Below are positions 1-9,262 of a DNA stretch of 64,000 bases, in pieces (the first letter of the stretch is position 1; the number at the start of each line of letters is the position of its first letter). Source of the DNA: Branchiostoma floridae (taxonomy: Eukaryota > Chordata > Leptocardii > Amphioxiformes > Branchiostomatidae). The notes under the pieces are model-generated. The model made no database searches, was not told where the DNA came from, and worked only from the letters and a program-made list of their open reading frames with translations. The position numbers were made by a program, and so were the translations under genes. The stretch is taken from assembly GCF_000003815.2 (NCBI RefSeq), contig NC_049995.1, positions 13,230,062-13,294,061 on the forward strand. Reading direction: 5' to 3'.

Positions 1-199
1 AAACTAAACATTAAACATGTACCTGTGCAATGGTGAGTATCAATTGTTAGCCTCAAACCTTATCCAACGTTGAAAAAAAACTATGCCGTTGTACTGCGGA
101 TTCAATAGACAGCTTTTTATGCAATTAAAGGGAGAAAACCCTTCTTGCATCTTAGTACAACTTTTTAAAGGATTGAGTTTGTGCTGCCGTACCCCTCAC

Positions 200-382
200 A
201 GCATGGCCGTCGAAGTAAAGACCAGTGTCGTTGTCGAATTCTTCGAACATTTCGATCAGGTGGTGGTGTTCCATGTGATTGGGGAACGTTACTGTGTGCA
301 CCACGTACAAGCTGCCATCGAAGAAGCGTGTGATAGCCAGGCTGAGTACTGCTACCAGATGATCCCTGTAGAATTTCCGAAT
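200..382 (-). CDS. Gene 0 SEA domain, second half
   Basis: Continues in phase 0 from 504-616 with IRKFYRDHLVAVL and FFDGSLYVVHTVTF. The Gly-Ser followed by alternating hydrophobic residues sits where SEA domains undergo autoproteolysis (G/S). The 3' limit is uncertain: GTGAGG after position 200 is my best donor, but the frame stays open to a TAA at 152-154. Confidence 0.6.
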
Positions 383-3300
383 CTGGAAACATTTTAAACA
401 GAAACGTGAGTAACATGATAACACGTATTTCCTGTGGCGGTAGTGCTTACTCTTATCGTAAAATGTGAAGAAATATTATATCTGAGAGAAAATATTGACT
501 CACCTCTTTATCGAATCTGTTTGCTAATGTCTGGAAATCCACAGAGGCGCAGTCATCCAGCCCTGGACGCCAGTTTTCGCCGATCACCAACAGCTCGACC
601 TCAAGGGTGTCAGACACTGCAAACCAAACCAGAATAAATTACGTCAATTTTAGAAAAATCTTAGACAATGTGATTTAAACTATTGACTACCTTGTATAAC
701 TATTCACAGGGCAATAAAGCACGATTTTAGGCCGCATTCGTATACTCCTGATCGGTTTAAATGTGTTTATTCTTATAACAGTTTACTGGTTCTCTTGAAG
801 CTGAAATACAGTGCTGCCACCGAGGCTGGTCTACGACAGTCCGCTACCAAACAAATGTCCCTCAGTGCTTTTGATATTTTCCAAAGGAGGATAGGTATAT
901 CATATGTTATATCATATGTATCCTATTGCATCCCCAATTGCGTGCCCAATATCTATTGGTATGTGGTAAACACCTTGTGAATAATACGTGGTGACCAGAA
1001 CAGAAAATGTCTAGTTATCAGTCTCAACAATTACTTTCAGAACTTCCAACAAAAGACATTGAGGAAGACCGAAACTACAAACTACAAAATGGTTCTCGAC
1101 CAGCTGGGGAAATTAGCCTTAAGTAAGCAAAATAAAAAAAACTGGGCCAGAATCACCCTCAGTGAGTTGTGAAGGCTTGCCACTTGGCACGGGAGGATCT
1201 AAGTCTAAGTAACTAGGAATCGAAATCTTAATCACTGACATGGTTCACAGAATGTGCCGTTCCCCCTCCAGCCTCTCCGGCATATGCACTGTCCTTGTCC
1301 TTGACCTTGGCCTTGGATGGAGTCTGCGTGACGACTGCACTGACAAGACACAGCTGTGAACGGTAAACCTGGTCAGTACATCCGTGTGCTGCAATTGTCT
1401 GTCATGACATGTATCATTCGGTATATCTAACACTATATCATCAACCAATAGGAATACAATACTTCGTGCCACTTTAACGAAAACTCATTAGTCCATATTG
1501 TAAAACATACCTTTGCCAAATAAACTAGGTTTGTTATGTAGAATGGTGTCTGTAGACAAATGCGTTACTCATTTCATTTTGTTTTATAATTATATGCTTG
1601 GAGTTGGTTTGTAAAATTTCGGCATTAATTGTGCAAATTTGGTCCCAATTTACAATTAATCAATATCAAATTGTATCAAGCATTGCTTAAGCTATCAGCA
1701 TACCAAGCTATCAGCATACCAAGAATCAATTTCTTGACTTATTCTCTTTCAAAGTCTTTAAATACACCCCTTATACTCTCTTTCCTCTTTCTCAGTTACA
1801 TATATACATGTGACAACGTTGAAACTACTATATAATAATGGAATGCCTCACAGGTCAGGCTGACAGACTGGGTCTCGTCCACGGGGTTGGGAGTAGCGGT
1901 CACTGTCAGCTCGGGGGGATCTGGGGAGAGAACTATACTTTAGGACCTTTGTTTATAGTATATCAAAATCTGGCCCAATATTTTAAAGTACGGTGACTGA
2001 CGTGAAAGCATTCATCCAAGAAAACGCCAAAAGACATTTGTGGACAAGGACATACATTTGTAAAGTACTCCAAACATTGTGTATTCAACTAATACAGTGA
2101 AATAAAATCAGTGTATATACTGATGAAACAAGATTGTTAGCAAGAATTTTACATAGTATGCAGTTTAACCTAGACTTGCATAACTATCATTTCATCTCCA
2201 ATATACAAGAATAGGTCAGAAACCTTTCAAGGTCATTAAAATAACTACCCATCAACTTCGAATAAAGTCAATAGAGAGAGAGGCTGAGGTGACAGCTGAT
2301 GATAATTGTATATCTCTCTACAACTGTAATTGTCAAACCTAATTTCATTGTCATGACATTCATCGCAAGAAACAAAATGGCTCTAAGAGGCAACTGTTGT
2401 GAACAATTTGTAAGGAGCAAGTTGATGACTCAGTTATTACACTACCAAAAATGATTTTGTCTTATTTTGCTTATCCCATGGACAATTCTTGTAGAAGGAA
2501 AAATATTCTTGCAGGAAGAAAATGTAGAAAAAAATTCAAGCAAAACGAGAAACTACAAAAATTATTTTAGACATTTAAGCAAAATCTTCTTATTTTTTCT
2601 TACAATGCAAGAAAAAAATTCTAGAAATTCTTGTTTTTTTCTAACCAGATTCAACTCTTAAGAAATACAAGAATTTTTTTTCTTCCAGGAAGATAAATTT
2701 TCTGTGAGGAAGCAAAACAAGATAAACAAGAAAAGGCATTTTGAGAAATACAAGAAAACAAATCTCAAATTTTCTCAAAAACTTAACAAGAAAAAATTTG
2801 CTTGCCCCATGGACAAGCACATTTTTCTAACATTTCTTAGGGACAGAATAATTTTCTTCCTGGAAGATAAATTTTCTGTGAGGAAGCCAAACAAGATAAA
2901 CAAGAAAAAGCATTTTTGGTAGTGTATACAAAGCAGGACAGCCAGTGATCAGCGTTTTAGTAGACTGCAAGAAGTAATTTAAAAGTTTCAGGAATATTGA
3001 TATTTGTGCAGCGCGAAGACACATGCGGCAGGCTTGTCTGTGTGTGGTAAACTGTCAAAGCTTACAATTCACGATGATCTCCAGTGTTACAGTTTTAGTC
3101 TCAGTTGTGCCCTTTTGATCGCTGAAAGCTTCACAGATGTAGGTGCCAGCACCGCTGCGGTTTACTTGTGGGAAAGTCAGGACATCGCTGTTCCATTCAT
3201 CAGAACTGTTCGTGTTCTGTTTGGTCCACTTGTAACCAGCAGTAGGGTTGGCAACAGCTGAACACATGATGCTGACAGAATCTCCGTCTAACACGGTCAC

Positions 3301-6300
3301 TGGTGAGGTTTGGTTCAGTGTTGGTGTGTCCAGATCTGAGCAGGTTTGTAGATTCCATTAAAGTTATAAATAAGGTTGAACTATAATGATATTTACCTTT
3401 GAATTTCATTTTTTATCTCAAACCTAGAGTCAAATCAAGATATGAATGTCAGTCAAAACCAAGTCCACAACTCACAGAGCACATCCACAGTGCTTGTAGC
3501 TGAGACAGATTGTCCAATGCCGTTGTCAGTTATACAGCTATATGTCCCTGAATGGCTCCTGTCCAGACTTGAGATCTGTAGAAGGTTTCCACTGATAGAA
3601 CCAGCCGGGACAGGACCTGGATGTTTGCTCCATGTGAAGGTGGGAGAGGGGATTGCATCAGCAGTGCAGGTCAGGGTGAGAGGGTCCCCTTCTTTCTCTT
3701 CAGCAGAGATTGGTGTCACAAGTGTGTCTGTTGGTCCATCTAATTGCAGGCAGCCAGAATGCTTATTGTTCATGTCATTGCCATTTCTTTGAAACATTAG
3801 TCTTTTTACATTAGATAGCCAAAAAGGTCATTGTAATAAACTGATCAGACTTCTGGAGATCCTTGCTCACGGACAAGTGTACAAATAATTATATTAGGCC
3901 ACAGCAAGTCAATTTTATGGATGACATCCTCTGCAGACTGCAAAAATAGTGCGATAGGGCAAAAAAAAAGATGGGGGAAAAACAAGGTGGCTACATTTTC
4001 AAAATAGGCACCATAAAGCTGTGATGACTGTTGTTAAAAGAATTAAAGGGACAAAACATGGTATCAGGACCAACAAGGATTTCATTCCTGTATTTAAGAC
4101 ATATACTGGTGTGGCAAAAGTGACACTAGTGTGGTAGACAGGCATCGCAAACAAAGTTGGTAACCACACTCATGGCTTCCATATTGGTGTCACTTTAACA
4201 ACTATCCAATAAGTTTCATTTCTACATCTATAGTCCTGGGTACCTCGCAAGTGTCAATTCTACGAGTACAATTATTAGGCTACAGCACAATATATTTGCT
4301 CATCTTGGTACTTTATCGTCATGTTGACCATCCCTGCAGAAGAAAAAAATTTTTTTTCTTCTGAAATCAGGCGAAAATTGATGCGCGCGCTGATGTTATC
4401 CATAAAGTTTAAAGTGTATTGCCAATCCTTTTCCAAAGCTTGCTTAAAGGCTAACTGTGTGTAAAGCAACCTTAGCTGAGTTTATGAAGCCAATTGGGAA
4501 GATAAGCTACTTATGGATGTGCATCCTACTAAAACCCATTTAATTATCTTTACTTGCATTAGGTATGAATTCAAACGCACAGGTACTAGGTGGCATCATG
4601 TGTATGGGACCGTGCTTCATATCTATCCCAATATGCAGTATTACCAAGAAAGTAAACATAAAACGAGTCTACTCACACTGTACCACCAGACTGAGAGAGT
4701 CCGATCCATCCCCGACCAGGTTTGTAGCCGTACAGGTGTAGTCTCCTGCATCAGTCTTCTCCACACCTGAGATGGTCAGGCTGGGCGTGGTCAGGGTCCC
4801 ACCTGTTGTCCTACCTGCCGTCACAGCTGGGCCGGTCCAGGTGAGCGCAGAGGCTGCTGGGACACCAGGTGAGTCCACAGTACAGGTGAGACTGTGGCTG
4901 GCTGTACCCAACAGTACTGTGGAGGTCGGCTGGGGGGACACGGTTACTGATGGGGCGGCTGGAATAAAGAATGAATCTACATTTGATTTAGCTTTTCTGT
5001 CTACTATAGGGATACTGTCAGCTACACTATTGTTAAACTTATGTTTGTATAACTGCCAAGTTCCGAATAGGAAAACGTTCCGTTTCATCTATAATAATTG
5101 TACAGACATTCTTCATACATTTGGCTGGTCAAAGATGCAAATTCAAACTTACCAAGAGTAGCTGAGCATGTTCTGCCCGGGTTCAGTGCCACACTTGTAG
5201 CTGTACAGGTGTAGGTTGTTCCCTCTGCTGTTACAGGTGCATTCACCTGGTTTACTGACTCCTGTGAAGTCCCAGCCGACTGACCATTCCCGTAAGTCCA
5301 GACCAGGTCCACAGCTGGGTTTCCCCCCTGCAGCTCACATCTCAAGACAACGTTGTTTCCTGACGTGGTCACTGTGCAAACGGGGTTTCCGTCTGGGGGG
5401 TCTGCAGAGGAGAGTTAATATAGCATGGAATTCATAAAATAAACTTTACCGTGGAGCTCTTGACCTTTACTTCTTAAGTATGTGAATTTAACTTAATTGA
5501 TAATTTGATAACTATCGTATTCTTCAGAACAGTTATTATTGTTATTGGTTATTGGGTGGGCCGACAACATACTCTTTGCAGCCAGGGGCTGAATTGCGAG
5601 GAGCTTACAATAGGCGGGGCTAAATCGCAAGGGTCTGGAGCAGCTGCCATTCCGCGCCACTCAGGTGACCTCAATACGACTGTCGTAAGTGTCTGGAGCG
5701 AGCTGCCATTCGGCGCCACTCATGTGACCTCTATACGACAGTAATTGCCCCAGGTGCGGCCAAGGTAACGTAGGTTCTGAACCACTCACAATGCACCATC
5801 GCACGTGTGGCGGGTTCTTTAACGTGCCCGGGGTATGGCTCTCCACAGACACGGGATCTCCATTTAACGTCTTAGCCGAGGGACGGCCTAGCTTCGGCTA
5901 GGTACTCATTTTTTATCTGAGTAAAGTGAGGAAAGTCGTGTAAAGTGCCTTTCCCAAGGGCACAAGATCGGTAGCACGGCAGCCGGATTTGAACCAACCA
6001 CCTCTCGGTCACGGGCCGAACACACTGTCGCTGCGCTACGTGGTCCCACTAACAGTGCCCACAAAAGGTTCAGACGGCCATTTACACCGTTACTATTAAC
6101 TGTAATGCTAATAAGTCTCTACCAGACCCTTTACAGAACTTACATTGAACATCCACCACCAGTTGTGCTGAAGTTGAACATGCATTTGTTGCCGTGCAAG
6201 TGTACGTCCCTGCATCGCTCTGTGTGACAGGGTTCTTCCTCAGTGTTGCTCCTGCTGGTTCCCTAGTTCCATCTTTACTCCACTGTAAGGTGGGGGAGGC

Positions 6301-8570
6301 TGGGTCAGAGGTCACACTACACACAACACTCAGGTCATCGCCCTCTACTATAGTCACTGGGCTGCTGGGGGTCAGCTGGGGGGTACCTAGGTCTGTGGGT
6401 AAGAGACAAAGTTGCTGATTAAACATCATTCAGAAATGATGTACCGGTATTATACTTAGTCTATTTGCAGCAGTTGGGGCATGTCAAGGTCTGTGGGCAG
6501 GAGGAAATTGAGCAGATTAAACATGATTTTAAGAACGGGGTGTTACAGTAGTATAGTATTTGGATAATTAGCCCCCAATTTCTTTGAAAGAATCTATTAA
6601 CTTGAAAATATTGAAATAAGGTCTTGAGTTGCGTTGCACCATCTATGTTATTGAGATAGCCTACAGTCTATGTTGCACTCACAGTTCACGCCCAGAGTCT
6701 CCCCACTGCTTGTCTGTGCATAGTCCGCACCCAGCACATTGGAGACAGTACAGGTGTAAGTCCCCGCTGGGTCCTGTCTACATCAGACAGAGTCAGCTGC
6801 GTACTGCCTGTTGCCAGCTGGGTGAACCACGTGGAAGGTGTAGGTGAAGGGTGTGGTTCCTGACGCCACACTACAGGTCAGCTGGACATCCTGGTTCTCG
6901 TTTTCACAGGTGGGGTTAGGGCTCATGGACAGGGTCGGGGTGCCGGGGGAATCTAGGGGGTGGGGTGTGTGTGGTCATATATAAGCGTCAAATTCACATT
7001 GTAATGACAACAGAAACTAACGGTAATATATTGATGTGCCTTCAACCTTTAAGCCACTAGATAGATACTGATTTGTTAAAAACACATGCAAGGAATGCAA
7101 AGCAAGCAGAAATTTTCCAAAGAAAACATGGTGAAGACTTAGAAAATGATTACCAACTACTTGCAGCTCAGGCTCCACCATTTCTGTAATACTGAAGTCA
7201 CTCAAAGTAGCCTGACAGCTGTACATCCCATCGTCAGCCTGTGTTACTCGCTCAAGCAGGAGGAACCCGGTATCGTTGACTGAAGCCCGTCCTGTGTAGG
7301 CTGGACCTGCCGTTGATGTTCCTATGAGGTATTCAGCAACAACGACAACAGGTGATCCCTGTTTCCTCCATGTTGCTGTCCTTAGAGTCAAACTTCCAGT
7401 CAGGGTGACTCCACAGGACAGAGCAGACGTGCTTCCTGTCTGGATGTACACCACGGAGGCTACAGTATTGCATAAAAATGTGGTTCATGGTTATGATGCA
7501 CTTTGATATTGTCTAACATCTGCCTAGATATAATTGTATTAGGATTTTGCGCATTGAAGAAAAAAAACAACCTTCCACCTAATCAACCTAAAGCTGAGGG
7601 TAAATGTTTTAGTTTAATCTATTTGCGATCATTCTTTACAGCCTATTCAACTTTCAATAGCATTTTTCAAATTGTAGAAAGATTTATCGCGCTGAAATAC
7701 ATTCCAAACTACTTATCTCAATAAGTAAAGATGAAATGATGATCATTTAGCTTTAAGGACACTAAAATAACAAAGATTGGGGACTTACAGTATCTACTTC
7801 TGAAGTTTTGCGTACATGACAGCAGTCAAAACTCTTAAATCTTACATCTTGAATTTCAAATTGTATGCTTAAATGAAACAATGCATGTTTTGCATTTCCC
7901 TTTATGTTTAACGATCTAACGAGCTACATTTGAAAAATACTATTTGAGTCAGACGTTTACGTGAAAATTTTAACATACAGCTTTATGTTGATTGCTAAAA
8001 TAATGACTATATCTAATACTGGTTTGAATATTTTTTGGGAATATGAAGGAAATGAGAACGACGTTTTTTTTGTAGAACTTAAGCAACTATTTGATATCAT
8101 GTTTCATCAACTATCTAACAAGCAGCAATGAGGATTGTGGGTAACTGATCTTGTTCAGGTCAACGTGACAAGTATCAAAGAAACGCAATATAACGTTACG
8201 TATAAACACACGAGTAGAAATGTATGCACAGAAATAACAACAACGTCGAAACCTTTGCCTTACCTGTTACCCAAATGCCAGGGGCACTTTTAACAACCCC
8301 TAAATTACATTTTTCTGCGTAGTTTCCAATCAATATTCAAAATATGATATATGCTAAGAATTTACTCATGCATGGTGTCGGTATGTCTTATTACATGTAC
8401 TTCCTGTATAGGTTTAGGTGGGTCTATTAATGCAGTAACCAATGTCTGTAAAAAGTTAACCTATGTTTTTGTTAAATCAATAGATGTGGCATACCTTGAA
8501 CAAGTCCTGTAGACAAAAGGAATCCACAAACAAGTCCAAAAAGTAACACGTCACCGTTTTGAGGTATCAT
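200..8570 (-). CDS. Gene 0: Ig-EGF-SEA membrane receptor, 3' end outside window
   Basis: Multi-exon gene read right to left. Coding exons I can join: 8495-8570 (signal peptide), 7154-7459, 6683-6952, 6144-6392, 5153-5401, 4677-4958, 3476-3739, 3066-3335 (Ig domains), 1852-1920 (Ig relic), 1240-1353 (EGF-like), 504-616 and about 200-382 (SEA). Every Ig exon starts with two codon bases and ends with one, so all junctions agree in phase. Gene A is its closest relative for the first five ectodomain exons, so an RTK-type 3' half beyond the left edge is likely but not visible. The membrane-proximal part differs: EGF plus SEA here, Ig-FN3-SEA in A. Exon 6683-6952 carries two frameshifts and 1852-1920 is truncated, so this may be a decaying gene or one relying on exon skipping. 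The joins are my inference from splice consensus and phase. Confidence 0.72.
504..616 (-). CDS. Gene 0 SEA domain, first half
   Basis: Encodes LEVELLVIGENWRPGL, then DD.ASVDFQTLANRFDKE, the pattern of the first strand and helix of SEA domains. Acceptor TTTGCAG, donor GTGAGT, and the exon ends on a full codon, as gene A and B SEA exon 1 also do. Confidence 0.7.
1240..1353 (-). CDS. Gene 0 EGF-like domain exon
   Basis: Reads VSCQCSRHADS, a Gly-Gln repeat, then CICRRGWRGNGTFC, the C.C..GW.G.G..C pattern of EGF-like domains. Five cysteines are visible; the one expected after HAD is Ser, so one disulphide may be missing. The exon starts with two codon bases after CACAG and ends with one before GTCAGT, matching its neighbours. 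Acceptor choice is uncertain. Confidence 0.6.
1852..1920 (-). pseudogene. Relic 5' end of an Ig exon
   Basis: After a normal acceptor the exon reads [13 protein letters not shown], then ETQSVSLTC, matching the start of gene A exon 18682-18957. Homology stops at the B-strand Cys codon; the rest of the domain (core Trp, F-strand Cys) is missing. The TGT of that Cys sits in TGTGAGG, so a cryptic GTGAGG donor there would give a 69-base phase-compatible mini-exon. Whether it is spliced is unknown. Confidence 0.7.
2440..2934. mobile_element. TA-flanked MITE with CACTACCAAAAATG terminal repeats
   Basis: Inverted ends CACTACCAAAAATG and CATTTTTGGTAGTG are each bordered by TA, the Tc1/mariner-type target duplication. 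The very AT-rich interior holds a direct repeat of about 55 bases (2692-2747 and 2861-2916). Lies in the gene 0 intron between exons 3066-3335 and 1852-1920. Confidence 0.75.
3066..3335 (-). CDS. Gene 0 C2-like Ig domain exon
   Basis: Ig core seen as SVSIMCSA, YKWTKQN and GAGTYICEA. Phase 1-1 exon, donor GTAAGC. No direct counterpart in gene A; gene B exon 37760-38047 shares the ending style (VTLEI.VNC). Confidence 0.86.
3476..3739 (-). CDS. Gene 0 C2-like Ig domain exon
   Basis: Encodes an Ig fold with LTLTCTA, FTWSKHPG and DRSHSGTYSC. Phase 1-1, acceptor CAATTAG, donor GTGAGT. Gene A has no counterpart in this position, so this domain was gained here or lost in A. Confidence 0.87.
4677..4958 (-). 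CDS. Gene 0 C2-like Ig domain exon, nearly identical to gene A copy
   Basis: Ig core Cys-Trp-Cys visible as HSLTCTV, LTWTGP and DAGDYTC. The 282-base exon matches gene A exon 19199-19480 with only a few amino-acid differences (for example VEKTD versus VLKTD), far closer than the other paired exons. Flanking introns do not look alike. Confidence 0.9.
5153..5401 (-). CDS. Gene 0 C2-like Ig domain exon
   Basis: Contains VLRCEL, DLVWTYG and TTYTCTATS, a complete Ig core. Same length (249 bases) and phase as gene A exon 19923-20171, with only scattered substitutions between the two. The acceptor follows CTCTGCAG and the donor is GTAAGT. Confidence 0.88.
5560..6052 (-). mobile_element. tRNA-derived SINE (minus copy)
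   Basis: On the minus strand it begins with a tRNA-like head: an A-box-like TAGCGCAGCGAC and a B-box GGTTCAAATCC, followed by TGCCCTTGGGAAAGGCAC. It shares head, body and tail (GATTTAGCCCCGCCT) with the plus-strand copy at 27017-27410. A roughly 65-base stretch near its tail (AGCTGCCATTC...ACGAC) is tandemly repeated only in this copy. Located in a gene 0 intron. Confidence 0.8.
6144..6392 (-). CDS. Gene 0 C2-like Ig domain exon
   Basis: Reads [19 protein letters not shown], then LQWSK and SDAGTYTC, the B-strand Cys, core Trp and F-strand Cys of an Ig fold. Phase 1-1 exon with AG acceptor and GTAAGT donor. Close paralogue of gene A exon 20410-20673, but lacks a short Gly/Ser-rich insert that A has before the last strand. 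Confidence 0.87.
6683..6952 (-). pseudogene. Gene 0 Ig exon with two internal frameshifts
   Basis: Clearly the counterpart of gene A exon 20972-21247 ([24 protein letters not shown]). After TFH, near 6825-6832, the homologous reading continues in a different frame (WFTQLATG, QLTLSDVDRT). Near 6766-6771 it returns to the first frame ([11 protein letters not shown]-like). The exon is six bases shorter than its paralogue, so the net frame is kept, but the original frame meets TGA at 6783-6785. Splice sites look intact. Two sequencing errors, a pseudoexon, or a skipped exon are all possible. Confidence 0.8.
7154..7459 (-). CDS. Gene 0 V-like Ig domain exon
   Basis: Single-domain exon with the B-strand Cys (ALSC), the core Trp (TATWRK) and the F-strand motif DDGMYSC. 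It is the orthologous position to gene A exon 27716-28009 and shares its segments TLTG.LTLRT and TGFLLL. Here the reading frame stays open through the donor (ELQVV), at the point where the gene A copy has a stop. Confidence 0.85.
8495..8570 (-). CDS. Gene 0 exon 1: start codon and signal peptide
   Basis: ATG at 8570 opens a 25-codon exon: a short polar start (MIPQNGD) followed by a hydrophobic run ending near STGLVQ, then a GT donor after one base of the next codon. The layout and sequence match gene A exon 1 at 28575-28650, which supports both the start choice and the shared origin. It targets the product to the secretory pathway. Confidence 0.85.
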
Positions 8571-8700
8571 GTTGGGTTGTTGACGGCGGAGTCAGCGATA
8601 ATCTTTATGTGATTACTTCCGGGTAGAGTATTTGTGGACGCCGATTACGTACAATCCTACGAGTAACATTCGTCCACGCCAAAAGTGGATGACAGGCGCT
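8571..8700 (-). promoter_or_regulatory. Gene 0 5' flank conserved with gene A
   Basis: Immediately upstream of the ATG, segments such as ATTTGTGGACGCC and GTAACATTCGTCCAC recur in the same order upstream of gene A (28651-28770). An ETS-type site (ACCCGGAAGT read on the gene strand, 8615-8624) is present. No TATA box is evident. Start-site position is unknown. Confidence 0.5.
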
Positions 8701-8736
8701 AACACAGGAAGGCACGTCTATCAGACCGTTTGGTTA

Positions 8737-9072
8737 ATGCCTAGGTTACACATAGCCGACTTTGGCTCCCGAACACTAGCCGACTCTTAGCCGACCCAAG
8801 TCGGCAGTAGTTCGGGAGTAGTCTGACCAGTTTAGGCCACGCCTATTATTTAGTGCCGAACATGTCCGAATGTTTTGAACATTTCAAAACATTCGGATGG
8901 AGCAGCCGAACACCAGCCGACTCAGCCGAACGCCAGCCGAACGCCAGCCGAACGCCAGCCGACTCAGCCGAACGCCAGCCGATTTAATACAGCCGACTAG
9001 CTCCCGAATCACTCCTAAACCATAGTCGGGAGAGAGTCGGGAGCCAAATTCGGCTATGTGTAACCTAGGCAT
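8737..9072. mobile_element. MITE with 20+ base inverted ends and internal 10-base repeats
   Basis: Ends are inverted copies of ATGCCTAGGTTACACATAGC with further matching into the element. The middle (about 8900-8990) is built from repeats of CAGCCGAACG/CAGCCGACT. It lies about 170 bases upstream of the gene 0 start codon. Confidence 0.75.
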
Positions 9073-9162
9073 GAGGAAGTCAGCGCACAGAAGGGCACAG
9101 CGTAAGTTTTGCCTCTGCGCAAAGCAGAGTTATTATTTGCGTATAAAATGACGGTATGCCTT

Positions 9163-9262
9163 NNNNNNNNNNNNNNNNNNNNNNNNNNNNNNNNNNNNNN
9201 NNNNNNNNNNNNNNNNNNNNNNNNNNNNNNNNNNNNNNNNNNNNNNNNNNNNNNNNNNNNNN
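9163..9262. other. Assembly gap (100 N)
   Basis: Run of exactly 100 N, the size often used for a gap of unknown length. It lies between gene 0 and the 3' end of gene A. Confidence 0.99.

Noticed and set aside
3442-3792. Plus-strand open frames over the Ig exons (also at 4772-5161, 20463-20765, 39585-39794 and 40402-40677)
   Set aside because: They are antisense to clear Ig exons, show no domain motifs, and have no splice logic of their own.
8900-8990. CRISPR-like short repeat array
   Set aside because: Repeats are directly adjacent without unique spacers and lie inside a eukaryotic MITE.
8884-9072. Minus-strand frame of repeated Arg/Ser/Gly residues
   Set aside because: It is a translation of the MITE's internal 10-base repeats, not a gene.
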